Source: Erythrobacter sp. (GTDB taxonomy: Bacteria > Pseudomonadota > Alphaproteobacteria > Sphingomonadales > Sphingomonadaceae). From it: 64,000 nt of DNA. How positions within the stretch are numbered: the stretch's first letter is position 1; each line of letters begins with the position of its first letter. Under the pieces are notes generated by a model. That model had not been told where the DNA came from and made no database searches. It saw nothing but the letters and a program-made list of their open reading frames with translations. Where the stretch lies: the NCBI GenBank assembly GCA_013822125.1, contig PNJY01000004.1, positions 1 to 64,000 on the forward strand, read 5' to 3'. Below are positions 35,040 to 43,673 of the stretch, piece by piece. The translations under genes and the position numbers were made by a program.

Positions 35040-37190
35040 TTGAAACGACTGCTGATCATCCTCGCGCTGGCGCTCGCCGTGCTGGGCTTCTTCCTGTTCG
35101 ATCTGGGCGAGCTGCTGACGCTCGAGACGTTGAAGGCGAGGCTGGGCGATATCGATGCGTTCTACCGAGCCAATTCCCTGCTGCTGATCGCGATCTTCTT
35201 CGCCGCCTATGTCGCGATCACCGCCGCATCGGTGCCCGGCGCTGCGATCATGACGCTTGCGGCCGGGGCGATCTTCGGCGTGTTCACCGGCACGCTGGTG
35301 GTGTCCTTTGCTTCGAGCCTGGGGGCGACGCTGGCCTTCCTCGCCTCGCGCCATGTGCTGCGCGACTGGGTGCAGCAGCGCTTCGGCAACCGGCTGAAGG
35401 CGATCAACGAAGGGATCGAGCGCGACGGCGCGTTCTACCTCTTTTCGCTGCGCCTGGTGCCGGTGTTCCCCTTCTTCGTGATCAACCTGGTAATGGGCCT
35501 GACCCCGATCCGCACCTGGACCTTCTATTGGGTCAGCCAGGTCGGCATGTTCCTGGGCACGATCGTCTATGTCAATGCCGGCACACAGCTGGCGCGGATC
35601 GGGAGCCTGCGCGATATCGCCTCCCCAACTCTCCTTGCCAGCTTTGCAGCGCTGGGCCTGCTGCCCTGGATCGGCAAGTGGATCATGGCCGCGATCAAGC
35701 GCCGCCGGGTCTATGCCCGCTGGACGCGGCCCAAAAAGTTCGACCGCAACATGGTGGTGATCGGCGCGGGCGCGGCAGGCCTCGTCTCGTCCTATATCGC
35801 AGCCACGGTGAAGGCCAGTGTGACGTTGGTCGAAGCGGGCAAGATGGGCGGCGACTGCCTCAACTATGGCTGCGTGCCATCAAAGGCGCTGATCAAGTCG
35901 GCCCGCATCGCCGAGCAGATGCGCCATGCGAACCGCTATGGCCTTGCCGCCGCCGAACCGCAGTTCAGTTTCAAGGCGGTGATGCAGCGCGTGCACGATG
36001 TGATTGCCGCGATCGAGCCGCATGACAGTGTGGAGCGCTATACTGCGCTGGGTGTCGATGTGGTGAAAGGCTATGCCACGATCGTCGATCCCTGGACGGT
36101 CGAGATCGCGCGTGACGACGGCACGACGCAGCGCCTTGCCACACGCTCGATCGTGATCGCCGCCGGGGCCGAGCCTATTGTCCCGCCGCTGCCCGGGATT
36201 GAGGACAGCGGCTATCTCACCAGCGACACGCTGTGGGAGCACTTTGTCCGGCTCGACGAACTGCCGCGCCGCATCGTGGTGCTGGGCGGCGGACCGATCG
36301 GATGCGAGCTGTCGCAGGCATTCGCCCGGCTCGGGGCCGAAGTCAGCCAGGTCGAGATGGAATCGCGCCTGTTGCTGCGCGAGGACGACGATGTGAGCGA
36401 ACTGCTGCGCGCCGCGCAGGAACGGGCGGGCGTCACCGTGCTGACCGGGCACAAGGCGGTGGGGTTCGATGCGGTTGACGGTCAACGCCGCCTCATCCTC
36501 GAGCAGGACGGATCGCGCCGTACCATGGCATACGACGCGCTGATCGTGGCCATCGGGCGCAAGGCGCGGCTCAAGGGTTACGGGCTCGAGGAGCTGGGAA
36601 TCGAGACATCGGCCACCGTAATCACTGACGATTATCTGGCAACGATCTATCCCAACATCTATGCCGCCGGCGACGTTGCCGGACCGTTCCAGTTCACCCA
36701 CACCGCCGCGCACCAGGCCTGGTATGCCAGCGTCAACGCGCTGTTCGGCCAGTTCAGGCGGTTCAAGGCCGATTACCGGGTGATCCCCGCAGTCACCTTC
36801 ACCGACCCCGAAGTCGCGCGCGTCGGGCTCAACGAGCGGGAAGCTGAGGCGCAAGGCGTCGCGCATGAGGTCACGACCTTCCCGATGCACGAACTCGACC
36901 GTGCAATCGCCGAAAGCGCGATCACGGGTTTCGTCAAGGTTCTGACGGTGCCGGGCAAAGACCGGATATTGGGCGTCACGATTGTTGGCGAGCATGCGGG
37001 CGAGCTGCTCGCCGAATATGTGCTGGCGATGAAGTACAACCTGGGCCTGGGCAAGATACTGGGGACGATCCACTCCTATCCGACCATGGCGGAAGCCAAC
37101 AAGTACGCCGCCGGCGAATGGAAGCGCGCGCATGCGCCCCAGCGGCTGCTCAAACTGGTCGGGTGGTATCATACCCAGCGCAGGGGATGA
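35040..37190 (+). CDS. VTT/DedA-like (TVP38/TMEM64) membrane domain fused to mercuric-reductase-like FAD oxidoreductase
   Basis: A 716-aa natural fusion. Residues about 1-220 form a TVP38/TMEM64 (VTT) membrane domain with GAAIMTLAAGAIFG and LRLVPVFPFFVINLVMGL. Residues about 237-716 form a class I pyridine nucleotide-disulfide oxidoreductase with VVIGAGAAGLVSSY, the redox-active GGDCLNYGCVPSKAL (Cys about 273 and 278), the second Rossmann GGGPIGCELSQAF, and the dimer domain ending in HSYPTMAEANKYA. It lacks an N-terminal HMA domain and a C-terminal Cys pair, so true mercury reduction is doubtful. TTG start with AAGGG upstream. Confidence 0.9.
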   Translation: MKRLLIILALALAVLGFFLFDLGELLTLETLKARLGDIDAFYRANSLLLIAIFFAAYVAITAASVPGAAIMTLAAGAIFGVFTGTLVVSFASSLGATLAFLASRHVLRDWVQQRFGNRLKAINEGIERDGAFYLFSLRLVPVFPFFVINLVMGLTPIRTWTFYWVSQVGMFLGTIVYVNAGTQLARIGSLRDIASPTLLASFAALGLLPWIGKWIMAAIKRRRVYARWTRPKKFDRNMVVIGAGAAGLVSSYIAATVKASVTLVEAGKMGGDCLNYGCVPSKALIKSARIAEQMRHANRYGLAAAEPQFSFKAVMQRVHDVIAAIEPHDSVERYTALGVDVVKGYATIVDPWTVEIARDDGTTQRLATRSIVIAAGAEPIVPPLPGIEDSGYLTSDTLWEHFVRLDELPRRIVVLGGGPIGCELSQAFARLGAEVSQVEMESRLLLREDDDVSELLRAAQERAGVTVLTGHKAVGFDAVDGQRRLILEQDGSRRTMAYDALIVAIGRKARLKGYGLEELGIETSATVITDDYLATIYPNIYAAGDVAGPFQFTHTAAHQAWYASVNALFGQFRRFKADYRVIPAVTFTDPEVARVGLNEREAEAQGVAHEVTTFPMHELDRAIAESAITGFVKVLTVPGKDRILGVTIVGEHAGELLAEYVLAMKYNLGLGKILGTIHSYPTMAEANKYAAGEWKRAHAPQRLLKLVGWYHTQRRG

Positions 37191-37238
37191 ACGGATGACC
37201 TAATACGTTCACGATCAAGGCAGTGTAACCAAGCTCGC

Positions 37239-37601
37239 ATGCGCAGCGAATCATTGTCCGTGATGTGGCTGAAGACCCTGCTCATAGTACTTTTGGCCGG
37301 ATTGATGGCGTCTGCTCAGGCTGCCGCATCTCCGGCAACGCCGACTGACAGCCACACATACTGCGCCGGCTGCTGCGATGACGAACCGGTCGATTGCAAG
37401 GCCACCGCCGCAGCCTGCAAGCGCATCTGTGGGGCTGCAGCGCTGTTCGACGGCCCGCGATTGACGGTTCCCGCCACACATATGACGCCGGAAGGTCCAG
37501 ATAGGACGGAATTTTACCCCTTCTCCGCAAGACCGGACGTGCCACCCCCGCGAATGGCAGCAACTCCGTTTATGCAAGTTTCTATTTTTTTGGAGAATTA
37601 A
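37239..37601 (+). CDS. Cys-rich exported hypothetical protein (120 aa)
   Basis: The N-terminus is a signal peptide (LKTLLIVLLAGLMASAQAA). The mature part starts with a dense cysteine block, YCAGCCDDEPVDCKATAAACKRICG, six cysteines in 25 residues. A proline-rich tail follows (RPDVPPPR). I do not recognise the family. The pattern suggests metal binding or disulfide formation outside the cytoplasm. It follows the fused oxidoreductase by 48 bp and ends 1 nt before the ATG of a second, smaller Cys-rich gene, so coupling is likely. An ATG at 37263 is an alternative start. Confidence 0.65.
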   Translation: MRSESLSVMWLKTLLIVLLAGLMASAQAAASPATPTDSHTYCAGCCDDEPVDCKATAAACKRICGAAALFDGPRLTVPATHMTPEGPDRTEFYPFSARPDVPPPRMAATPFMQVSIFLEN

Positions 37602-37602
37602 G

Positions 37603-37734
37603 ATGAATGTTTTCGCAAAGATCATCGCGCTTGGAGCGCTTCTGACGTCGGGTGCTGCCTTCGCGGCGACCCCGTCGGGCTTTACCGAGGCTTGCTGCGC
37701 ACTTGCCGCATGTTGCGGCCTGCCTTGCTGCTAG
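37603..37734 (+). CDS. Exported microprotein with three CC pairs (43 aa), absent from the ORF track
   Basis: A short gene, MNVFAKIIALGALLTSGAAFA then a mature tail of about 22 residues, ending in EACCALAACCGLPCC. The N-terminus has a lysine, a hydrophobic core and an AFA-type cleavage site, so it looks like a Sec signal peptide. The spacing is CC-x4-CC-x3-CC. GGAG lies 7 nt before the ATG and overlaps the end of the previous gene, so translation is probably coupled. A strong hairpin follows 10 nt after the stop. I know no described family; metal chelation or redox buffering in the periplasm are guesses. Confidence 0.72.
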   Translation: MNVFAKIIALGALLTSGAAFAATPSGFTEACCALAACCGLPCC

Positions 37735-37744
37735 GTGATTGAGG

Positions 37745-37774
37745 GACCGGGGCTGGCACAAACCGGCCCCGGTC
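37745..37774 (+). terminator. GC-rich hairpin after the microprotein gene
   Basis: Perfect 9-bp arms GACCGGGGC/GCCCCGGTC with a 12-nt loop, followed by TTGCCTT rather than a clean T-tract. It lies between the microprotein and the DoxX-like gene and could attenuate or process the transcript. Confidence 0.5.
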
Positions 37775-37824
37775 TTGCCTTCCGACGAGAGGTTGCGCGC
37801 GCTGCGCCGCATGGGAGATATCGC

Positions 37825-38247
37825 ATGAAAGCTCAAAGTTTACTGCTGCTCCGGATCGGGACCGGATTGTTGCTGGTTATCTGGGGCGCGATCCGGCTTG
37901 CCAGTCCGGAAACGGGCACCGGTGTCAGCATGAAATATTATTCCGGTTTCGCCGCGGCTGAAGTCGTGCAATTGGCATGGGGTGGTATCTTGCTGGTCGT
38001 AGGCGTGCTCACGGTCCTCGGCCTGTTCCGCCGTTTCGTTTATCCTGCACAGGCGGTGATACTGGTGAGCGGCGCCTTCTCGATATGGAAATATCTGCTC
38101 GACCCGCTTGGGCTCTGGCTGCTCGACAGGGAGACCAGCCAGGTACTGTTTTTCCCATCACTGGCCGTGGCCGCGGCGACATTGGTCCTGATCGCATTCC
38201 GCGAAGATGATCGCCTCGCTATCGACAGATTGCTGGGGCGAACTTGA
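37825..38247 (+). CDS. DoxX-like four-helix membrane protein (140 aa)
   Basis: A small integral membrane protein with helices near residues 5-25, 45-68, 72-95 and 110-130. The first segment LLLLRIGTGLLLVIWGAIRLASP and the third LFRRFVYPAQAVILVSGAFSIWKYLLDP give a DoxX-like pattern. DoxX proteins are linked to thiosulfate, thiol or oxidative-stress metabolism in some bacteria. The ORF-track start includes 30 unlikely codons; the ATG at 37825 has GGGAGA upstream. Probably the last gene of the sigma-factor-led cluster. Confidence 0.72.
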   Translation: MKAQSLLLLRIGTGLLLVIWGAIRLASPETGTGVSMKYYSGFAAAEVVQLAWGGILLVVGVLTVLGLFRRFVYPAQAVILVSGAFSIWKYLLDPLGLWLLDRETSQVLFFPSLAVAAATLVLIAFREDDRLAIDRLLGRT

Positions 38248-38664
38248 GCCACGTCTCACTGGTTGCATCGAGGTCCGGGCAGCCTGCCGAATAGGCAATA
38301 GCGCTGACTGGCGCAGCCCCCGAATCTGCCGGACCACTCTGATCGCTCCACCGCAGCGCACAATGGTCGAATCCCCGCGCGAGTGAGGGCATTACGATCA
38401 CGCGCCTGCGCCAGCCAGCCGGGACCGGCGTGCAGGCAGCAGATAGCGGCCAAGATCAATTACATAAACCAGGTCGTAGCCGCCCCCGGCCCATGTCAGC
38501 GCGGCATGTGGCCGGTTTGACTGGGTGAGGCATTCTTACGCGGTGCAGATCCTCCCGAGAATTTGCCCGCAAAGATTTCCCTCGTCGTGTAAGTTGTGTC
38601 CCTTTCCGGCGACAAACCATTATACGCTATTCCCGAAACGACCGATTATCCCAGGAGAACCCGC
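38248..38664. other. 417-bp stretch without a supported gene
   Basis: Several short frames exist on the minus strand between 38150 and 38520 but none has a convincing start, ribosome site or recognisable domain, and they interrupt one another. The last 100 bp before the TonB receptor should hold its promoter; AGGAGA at 38653 is the ribosome site of that gene. I see no RNA gene or terminator with a T-tract. Confidence 0.5.
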
Positions 38665-41600
38665 TTGCTGCCGTACCGCTCAATTTCTATGCTTCCCCTT
38701 TATGCGCTTGCCATCGCCGCGTTTGCTTCACCCGCGCTGGCGCAGCAGGCCGGTATCCAGATCGCTGTGGTTGATGCCGCGACGGGCGAGCCGGTCGCCA
38801 ACGCCGAGGTCCGGATCGAGAACGCCGAGATCGGCTTTTCGCGCACCATCCAGTCCGATGAACGCGGCCTCGCGCGGGTCGAGGGGCTGACCACCGCCGG
38901 GACTTACCACGTGACTACCAGCGCCGGGGATGAATACGCGGCCGACCAGCAGGCCAGCGTCACGCTGCGCGCCAACTTCACCAGCAGCGTCACGTTGCGG
39001 CTCGACCGGGCGGATGCCAACGGCATCACCGTTACCGGGATGCGCGGGATTACCGGGATCAACACCGTCAATGCCGAGGTTTCCGCCTCGTTCGGTGCCG
39101 AGGAACTGGCCGGATTGCCGATCGAAGGGCGCGACGTGATCGGCGCGCTGATCCGCCTGCCCAATGTGGTGCCTTCGACCGGCTTCTTCCCCGAAGCACC
39201 CTCGATCTCGATCAACGGATCGAACGGACTCGACACCAATTACCTGCTCGACGGGCTCGACAATAACGAGAACTTCCTGGGCGGGATCAAGTTTCCGGTG
39301 CCGCTGGGATTCACCCGCGAAGTGACGGTGCTCGCCAATTCCTATTCGGTCGAATATGGCCGCACGGCCAACGGCATCGTCAACTTCACCTCACCATCGG
39401 GCAGCAATGACTACCACGGCGAGGTCTATGCGCTGGTGCGCCCGGGCCAGCCGCTCGACGCCAATTCGCCATTCCCGCGCCGCGACCTGTCAGGCAATGC
39501 GGTGGGCGAGAGCTTCGAGCGGTATCAGGCGGGTGCCAGCCTTGGCGGGCCGATCGTGCGCGACAAGACCTTCTTCTACGCCAATTTCGAATATACCCGC
39601 GATCGCAATCTGCAGGTGGTCGATGCGCCTGCGCTGGGCGTGGTCGATACGGTCACCGGCAACAACGAATTCTATCTCGGTTCGGCCCGGCTCGATCACC
39701 GGTTGACCGAAGACTGGACGCTGGGGCTGCGCGCCAACATCGGCCGGGTGACGATCGACCGCCCCGGCGGCGGGCTGGGCGGCGGCAATGTGACCTTCCC
39801 TTCAGCCGGCTCCGAGCAGGACCGTTTTTCGAGTGTGATCGCGGCGACTGCCAGCTATTCGGGCGATGTGTGGAGCTATGACGGCGCGGTGCAGTATAGC
39901 CGTTTCCGCTGGGATTACGGCGAGCCTAAAGGCGGCCCCGGCCCGCAGGTCGTGGTGCGCGATCCGTCTGGACTCACCGTGGGCGTGGTCGGCCATCCCG
40001 GCTTCGTGTTCGACGATCTGGAGGAAACCTGGCAGACCACGCACCGCTTCCAGCGCACCAGCGGCGACCACCGGTTGAGCTTCGGCGCCGATGTGATCGG
40101 TTCCGATTTCGATCTGCTGGGCGGCGGCAATCCCGATGGCAATTTCACGCTTGATCTGACCGCACAGCAGCTGGCGACGCTCGCGGCAAGCGGCGCGGGG
40201 CTTGGCCTCACCGCGCAGGACGTGCTCGCGCTCGATCCGGTGGTGGCGAACTATTCGGTCGAACTGCGCCCGCAAAGCTTCGGCACCGCCCAGACGCAGC
40301 TGGCCTTCTACGTCGAGGACGAATGGCAGCTTTCATCGCAGCTGACTGCGACGCTGGGTGTCCGCTGGGATTATGACAGCCTGACGGGCAAGGGCGCGAC
40401 TGGCGGCGACTATGACAATATCGCCCCGCGCTTCTCGCTCAACTATCGCCCCGATGCCCGCTCCAGCCTGCGCTTTGGCGCGGGGCTGTTCTATGGCAAA
40501 ATGTCCTACGCGGTGATTTCCGACGCGCTGCAACGCAACACCACTTCGCCCGGGTTCCTCGCGCAGCTTGGCCAGTTGCAGGCGCTGGGTGTGATCCCGG
40601 CGGGAACCGACCTTGCCGATGTGACCTTCGACGGCAATCTCACCGTTTCGCCCGCTTGCGCCACGGTGGCTCAATGCCCTTCGCCCGGCGAGGTCCAGAA
40701 CCTGCGCGATACGGCGACGATAAACGAGGCGCGGATCCTCAGCCCGACCGGCTATGACAGCCCATACAGCGTGCAACTGAGCGGCAGCTACCAGTATCAG
40801 GCGACCGACACACTGACGCTTTCGGCAGACGTGATCTACAGCCGTTCGCACAATCTGGTGCGGCTTCGCGATCTCAATGCGCCCGCGCCTTTCACCCCCA
40901 ATCTCGCCAATCTGACCGCCGCCAATATCGCACTGCTTCAGGGCCAGAGCGACAATGCCGCGCGGCTGGCGCTGGCGCAGACGCTGGGGCTGGTGCGTTC
41001 GCAGGCCGATGCCGATGCCTCGCGTCCGGTTGCTCCGGTTGCGGGCGGGGCGCGGCAGATCACCGTTTCGGAAACCGAGGGCGAGGCCGAATACAAGGCG
41101 CTGATCCTGCAGGCGAACAAGGCGCGCGGCGATGATTTCTATGCGCTGCGGCTGTCCTATACGCTCTCCAGCCTCAAGAACGACACCGATGATATCAACT
41201 TCCGCGCCGCCAATTCGAACGATTTCAGCACCGAATGGGGCCCGTCGGCCAACGACCGGCGGCATGTCATTTCGGCGGTCGGCTTCCTCTATCCGCTTGA
41301 GGGACTGACGATGAGCGTGGCCGGGCTGTTCCAGTCGGGCCAGCCGGTCAACTTGGTGCCCGATGCGCGGATCTTCGGCACGCAGGACCTCAATGGCGAT
41401 GGCGCCAGCTTCGGCGAAAATTTCGTCGGCAATTCCGATCGTTACCCCGGGGCTAGCCGCAATTCGGAGCGGCTGCCGTGGTCGGCCACGGTCGATCTTG
41501 GGTTGCGCTATGCTCTGCCCGGGCTCGCCGGGCTGGAGTTGAGCGCGGACGTATTCAACGTTTTCAACACCAACAATGAATCGGGCTTTGCCAATGCGGC

Positions 41601-41703
41601 GACAACGTCCAATCAGGTCCAGTTCGGCGGCGGGGCGCCGTTCGTCCAGCGCAACGCCGGGCCGCCGCGCCAGTTCCAGTTCGGGGCCGCCCTGAAATTC
41701 TGA
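38665..41703 (+). CDS. TonB-dependent receptor with N-terminal carboxypeptidase-regulatory-like domain
   Basis: A 1012-aa outer-membrane receptor of the OmpA-related/Oar-like TonB type. After a signal peptide ending in PALAQQ there is a beta-sandwich domain (IAVVDAATGEPVANAEVRIEN), a TonB-box-like ITVTGM, the plug (SINGSNGLDTNYLLDGLDNNENFL) and a long barrel ending in FQFGAALKF. I prefer the TTG at 38665, with AGGAGA 6 nt upstream; an ATG at 38689 is in frame but farther from that site. It directly precedes nupC, suggesting uptake of nucleosides or related compounds. Confidence 0.88.
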   Translation: MLPYRSISMLPLYALAIAAFASPALAQQAGIQIAVVDAATGEPVANAEVRIENAEIGFSRTIQSDERGLARVEGLTTAGTYHVTTSAGDEYAADQQASVTLRANFTSSVTLRLDRADANGITVTGMRGITGINTVNAEVSASFGAEELAGLPIEGRDVIGALIRLPNVVPSTGFFPEAPSISINGSNGLDTNYLLDGLDNNENFLGGIKFPVPLGFTREVTVLANSYSVEYGRTANGIVNFTSPSGSNDYHGEVYALVRPGQPLDANSPFPRRDLSGNAVGESFERYQAGASLGGPIVRDKTFFYANFEYTRDRNLQVVDAPALGVVDTVTGNNEFYLGSARLDHRLTEDWTLGLRANIGRVTIDRPGGGLGGGNVTFPSAGSEQDRFSSVIAATASYSGDVWSYDGAVQYSRFRWDYGEPKGGPGPQVVVRDPSGLTVGVVGHPGFVFDDLEETWQTTHRFQRTSGDHRLSFGADVIGSDFDLLGGGNPDGNFTLDLTAQQLATLAASGAGLGLTAQDVLALDPVVANYSVELRPQSFGTAQTQLAFYVEDEWQLSSQLTATLGVRWDYDSLTGKGATGGDYDNIAPRFSLNYRPDARSSLRFGAGLFYGKMSYAVISDALQRNTTSPGFLAQLGQLQALGVIPAGTDLADVTFDGNLTVSPACATVAQCPSPGEVQNLRDTATINEARILSPTGYDSPYSVQLSGSYQYQATDTLTLSADVIYSRSHNLVRLRDLNAPAPFTPNLANLTAANIALLQGQSDNAARLALAQTLGLVRSQADADASRPVAPVAGGARQITVSETEGEAEYKALILQANKARGDDFYALRLSYTLSSLKNDTDDINFRAANSNDFSTEWGPSANDRRHVISAVGFLYPLEGLTMSVAGLFQSGQPVNLVPDARIFGTQDLNGDGASFGENFVGNSDRYPGASRNSERLPWSATVDLGLRYALPGLAGLELSADVFNVFNTNNESGFANAATTSNQVQFGGGAPFVQRNAGPPRQFQFGAALKF

Positions 41704-41717
41704 AGGAAAGCAGCACG

Positions 41718-42989
41718 ATGTCAGCGATGCAGAACTTGCAGGGTTTGATCGGCATCGCCTGCATCCTGCTGCTGGCATGGGGGCTGTCGGAAAACCGCGC
41801 CGTCCGCCCCGGCTGGCGCTGGATCGGCGGAGCCGTGCTGCTGCAATTGGCCATCGCGCTGATCGTGACGCGCGTCCCGTTCGTGTGGCTGCTGGTCGGA
41901 TATGCCAACAAGGCCGTTTCGGCGATCGAGGCTGCGACGCTGGTCGGATCGAGCTATATGTTCGGCTTTACCGGCGGCGCACCCTCGCCTTTCGTCCTCA
42001 AGGAAGGCGCGCAGGAACCGCTGATCATCGCCTTCGAAATCCTGCCGCTGATCGTGGTCTTTTCGGCGCTCTCGGCGGTGCTGTGGCACTGGGGCGTGCT
42101 GCGCGCGGCGGTGCGCGGGCTATCGTGGGCGCTGCGCAAGACCATGGGGGTGAGCGGTGTTGTCGGCCTCGCCGGAGGGGCCACGATTTTCCTCGGCGTG
42201 GTCGAATCCCCGCTGGTGCTGCGCGCCTGGCTGGCGCGGATGAACCGGGCGGACCTGTTCATGATCATGGTGCTGATCATGGCCACGATATCGGGCGCGA
42301 TCCTGGTGCTCTATGCCACCACGCTATCGCAAACGGTGCCCAATGCGGTCGGCCACATGATCGTCGCCTCGCTGATCTCGCTGCCCGCCGCAGTGCTGAT
42401 CGCGCGGCTTATGGTGCCCCCCGATCCGGTGCAAGCCGCAGCGGACGACACCGCCGAGCCTGAACTCCATTATGCCAGCAGCATGGATGCGGTGATCCGC
42501 GGCACGATGGAGGGGGTGCAGCTGATGCTGGCGGTGATCGGCATCATCATCGTCGTGTTCGCGCTGGTCAATCTGGCCGATCAGGCGCTGGCACTGCTGC
42601 CGCTGGTGGGTGGCGAGGCGCTGACGCTGGGGCGGATGTTCGGCTGGCTGTTCGCGCCGCTGATGTGGGCCACGGGTGTGCCCTGGGATCAGGCGGGGAC
42701 AGCGGGCAGCCTGATGGGCACCAAGGCGATCCTCAACGAATATGTCGCCTATCTCCAGCTCGCCGCGCTGGCGCCGGGTACGCTCGACGCACGCAGCCTG
42801 CTGATCGTCGTCTATTCGCTTAACGGAGTGGCCAATCTGGCCAGCGTCGGGCTGCTGGTGTCGGCCATCGCCACGCTTGCGCCCGAACGGCGAGCCGAAG
42901 TGGCGGGCCTTGGCATGAAGAGCTGGATCGCGGGCAATCTCGCCTCGCTAATGACGGGGGCCATGATCGGCCTCGTCACCTGGGCCTGA
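41718..42989 (+). CDS. nupC: Concentrative nucleoside transporter, NupC family
   Basis: A 423-aa inner-membrane CNT transporter. Visible motifs are YMFGFTGG, AFEILPLIVVFSALSAVLWH, GVVESPLVLRAWLARM with the nucleoside-site Glu, ISGAILVLYAT, and the late YSLNGVANLASVG. It moves nucleosides with Na+ or H+. It follows the TonB receptor by 14 bp and precedes a CDP-alcohol phosphatidyltransferase by 10 bp, so all three are likely one transcript; the outer-membrane step would be carried by the receptor. Confidence 0.93.
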   Translation: MSAMQNLQGLIGIACILLLAWGLSENRAVRPGWRWIGGAVLLQLAIALIVTRVPFVWLLVGYANKAVSAIEAATLVGSSYMFGFTGGAPSPFVLKEGAQEPLIIAFEILPLIVVFSALSAVLWHWGVLRAAVRGLSWALRKTMGVSGVVGLAGGATIFLGVVESPLVLRAWLARMNRADLFMIMVLIMATISGAILVLYATTLSQTVPNAVGHMIVASLISLPAAVLIARLMVPPDPVQAAADDTAEPELHYASSMDAVIRGTMEGVQLMLAVIGIIIVVFALVNLADQALALLPLVGGEALTLGRMFGWLFAPLMWATGVPWDQAGTAGSLMGTKAILNEYVAYLQLAALAPGTLDARSLLIVVYSLNGVANLASVGLLVSAIATLAPERRAEVAGLGMKSWIAGNLASLMTGAMIGLVTWA

Positions 42990-42999
42990 GGCGCGCGCG

Positions 43000-43605
43000 A
43001 TGTTCGATGCCCGCCTGCGTCCGCTGATAGATCCTCCGCTCAATGCTGCGGGGCGCTGGCTGGCGGCGCGCGGCGCGGGCGCAAATGCCATCACGCTGTC
43101 AGGGATGGTGCTGGCAATTGCCGCCGCCTGGACGATTTCGGAAAGCCATTATCTTGCCGGACTGGCGCTGGTCCTCACCAATCGCCTGTTCGACGGGCTT
43201 GACGGTGCGGTCGCCCGCCAGCGCGGGTTGACCGATTTCGGCGGCTATATCGATATCGTCGGCGACTTCGTGTTCTATGTGGCCGTCCCCGTCGGGTTTG
43301 GCCTTGCAGCCCACGAGAACCTGTTACCTGCGCTGGTGCTGGTGGCCAGCTTTGCGCTCACCGGAACCAGCTTTCTCGCCTTCGCCACCTTGGCAGCCAA
43401 GCGCGGGATTGAAACCACCGCGCATGGCCGCAAGAGCTTTTTTTACAATACCGGTCTGGCTGAAGGGACGGAAACGATCCTGGCGTTTGCGGCCATGTGC
43501 CTGTTTCCGCAGAGCTTCGCGCCGATCGCGTGGTTCTATGCCGCGCTGTGCCTCATCACCGTGGTCCAGCGCAGCCTGGCCGCGCGCGCGGCGTTCAACG
43601 ATTAG
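43000..43605 (+). CDS. CDP-alcohol phosphatidyltransferase family protein
   Basis: A 201-aa inner-membrane enzyme with the full CDP-AP signature DGLDGAVARQRGLTDFGGYID plus the final Asp in IVGD (D-x2-DG-x2-AR-x8-G-x3-D-x3-D). About six membrane helices are predicted. It joins a CDP-linked lipid or alcohol to an alcohol acceptor; the acceptor is unknown, and pgsA/pssA identity is not claimed. Third gene after the receptor and nupC. An AT-rich hairpin follows. Confidence 0.9.
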   Translation: MFDARLRPLIDPPLNAAGRWLAARGAGANAITLSGMVLAIAAAWTISESHYLAGLALVLTNRLFDGLDGAVARQRGLTDFGGYIDIVGDFVFYVAVPVGFGLAAHENLLPALVLVASFALTGTSFLAFATLAAKRGIETTAHGRKSFFYNTGLAEGTETILAFAAMCLFPQSFAPIAWFYAALCLITVVQRSLAARAAFND

Positions 43606-43644
43606 GGCGCGATGCGGCGGGCCATGTGCGAGGTTGATCGCCGC

Positions 43645-43661
43645 AAACATTTGTAATGTTT
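43645..43661. terminator. AT-rich hairpin between convergent genes
   Basis: A perfect inverted repeat AAACATT-TGT-AATGTTT, followed by TGTTATAATAG. It separates the plus-strand phosphatidyltransferase from the minus-strand orphan gene, so it could terminate both. Confidence 0.45.
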
Positions 43662-43673
43662 TGTTATAATAGT

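Noticed and set aside
35040-37190. Assignment of the fused oxidoreductase as true mercuric reductase (merA)
   Set aside because: The C-terminal vicinal cysteines and the N-terminal HMA domain of MerA are absent and no other mer genes are nearby.
38150-38520. A degraded minus-strand gene between the DoxX-like gene and the TonB receptor
   Set aside because: Short frames can be strung together only with frameshifts and match nothing I recognise; not enough to call a pseudogene.
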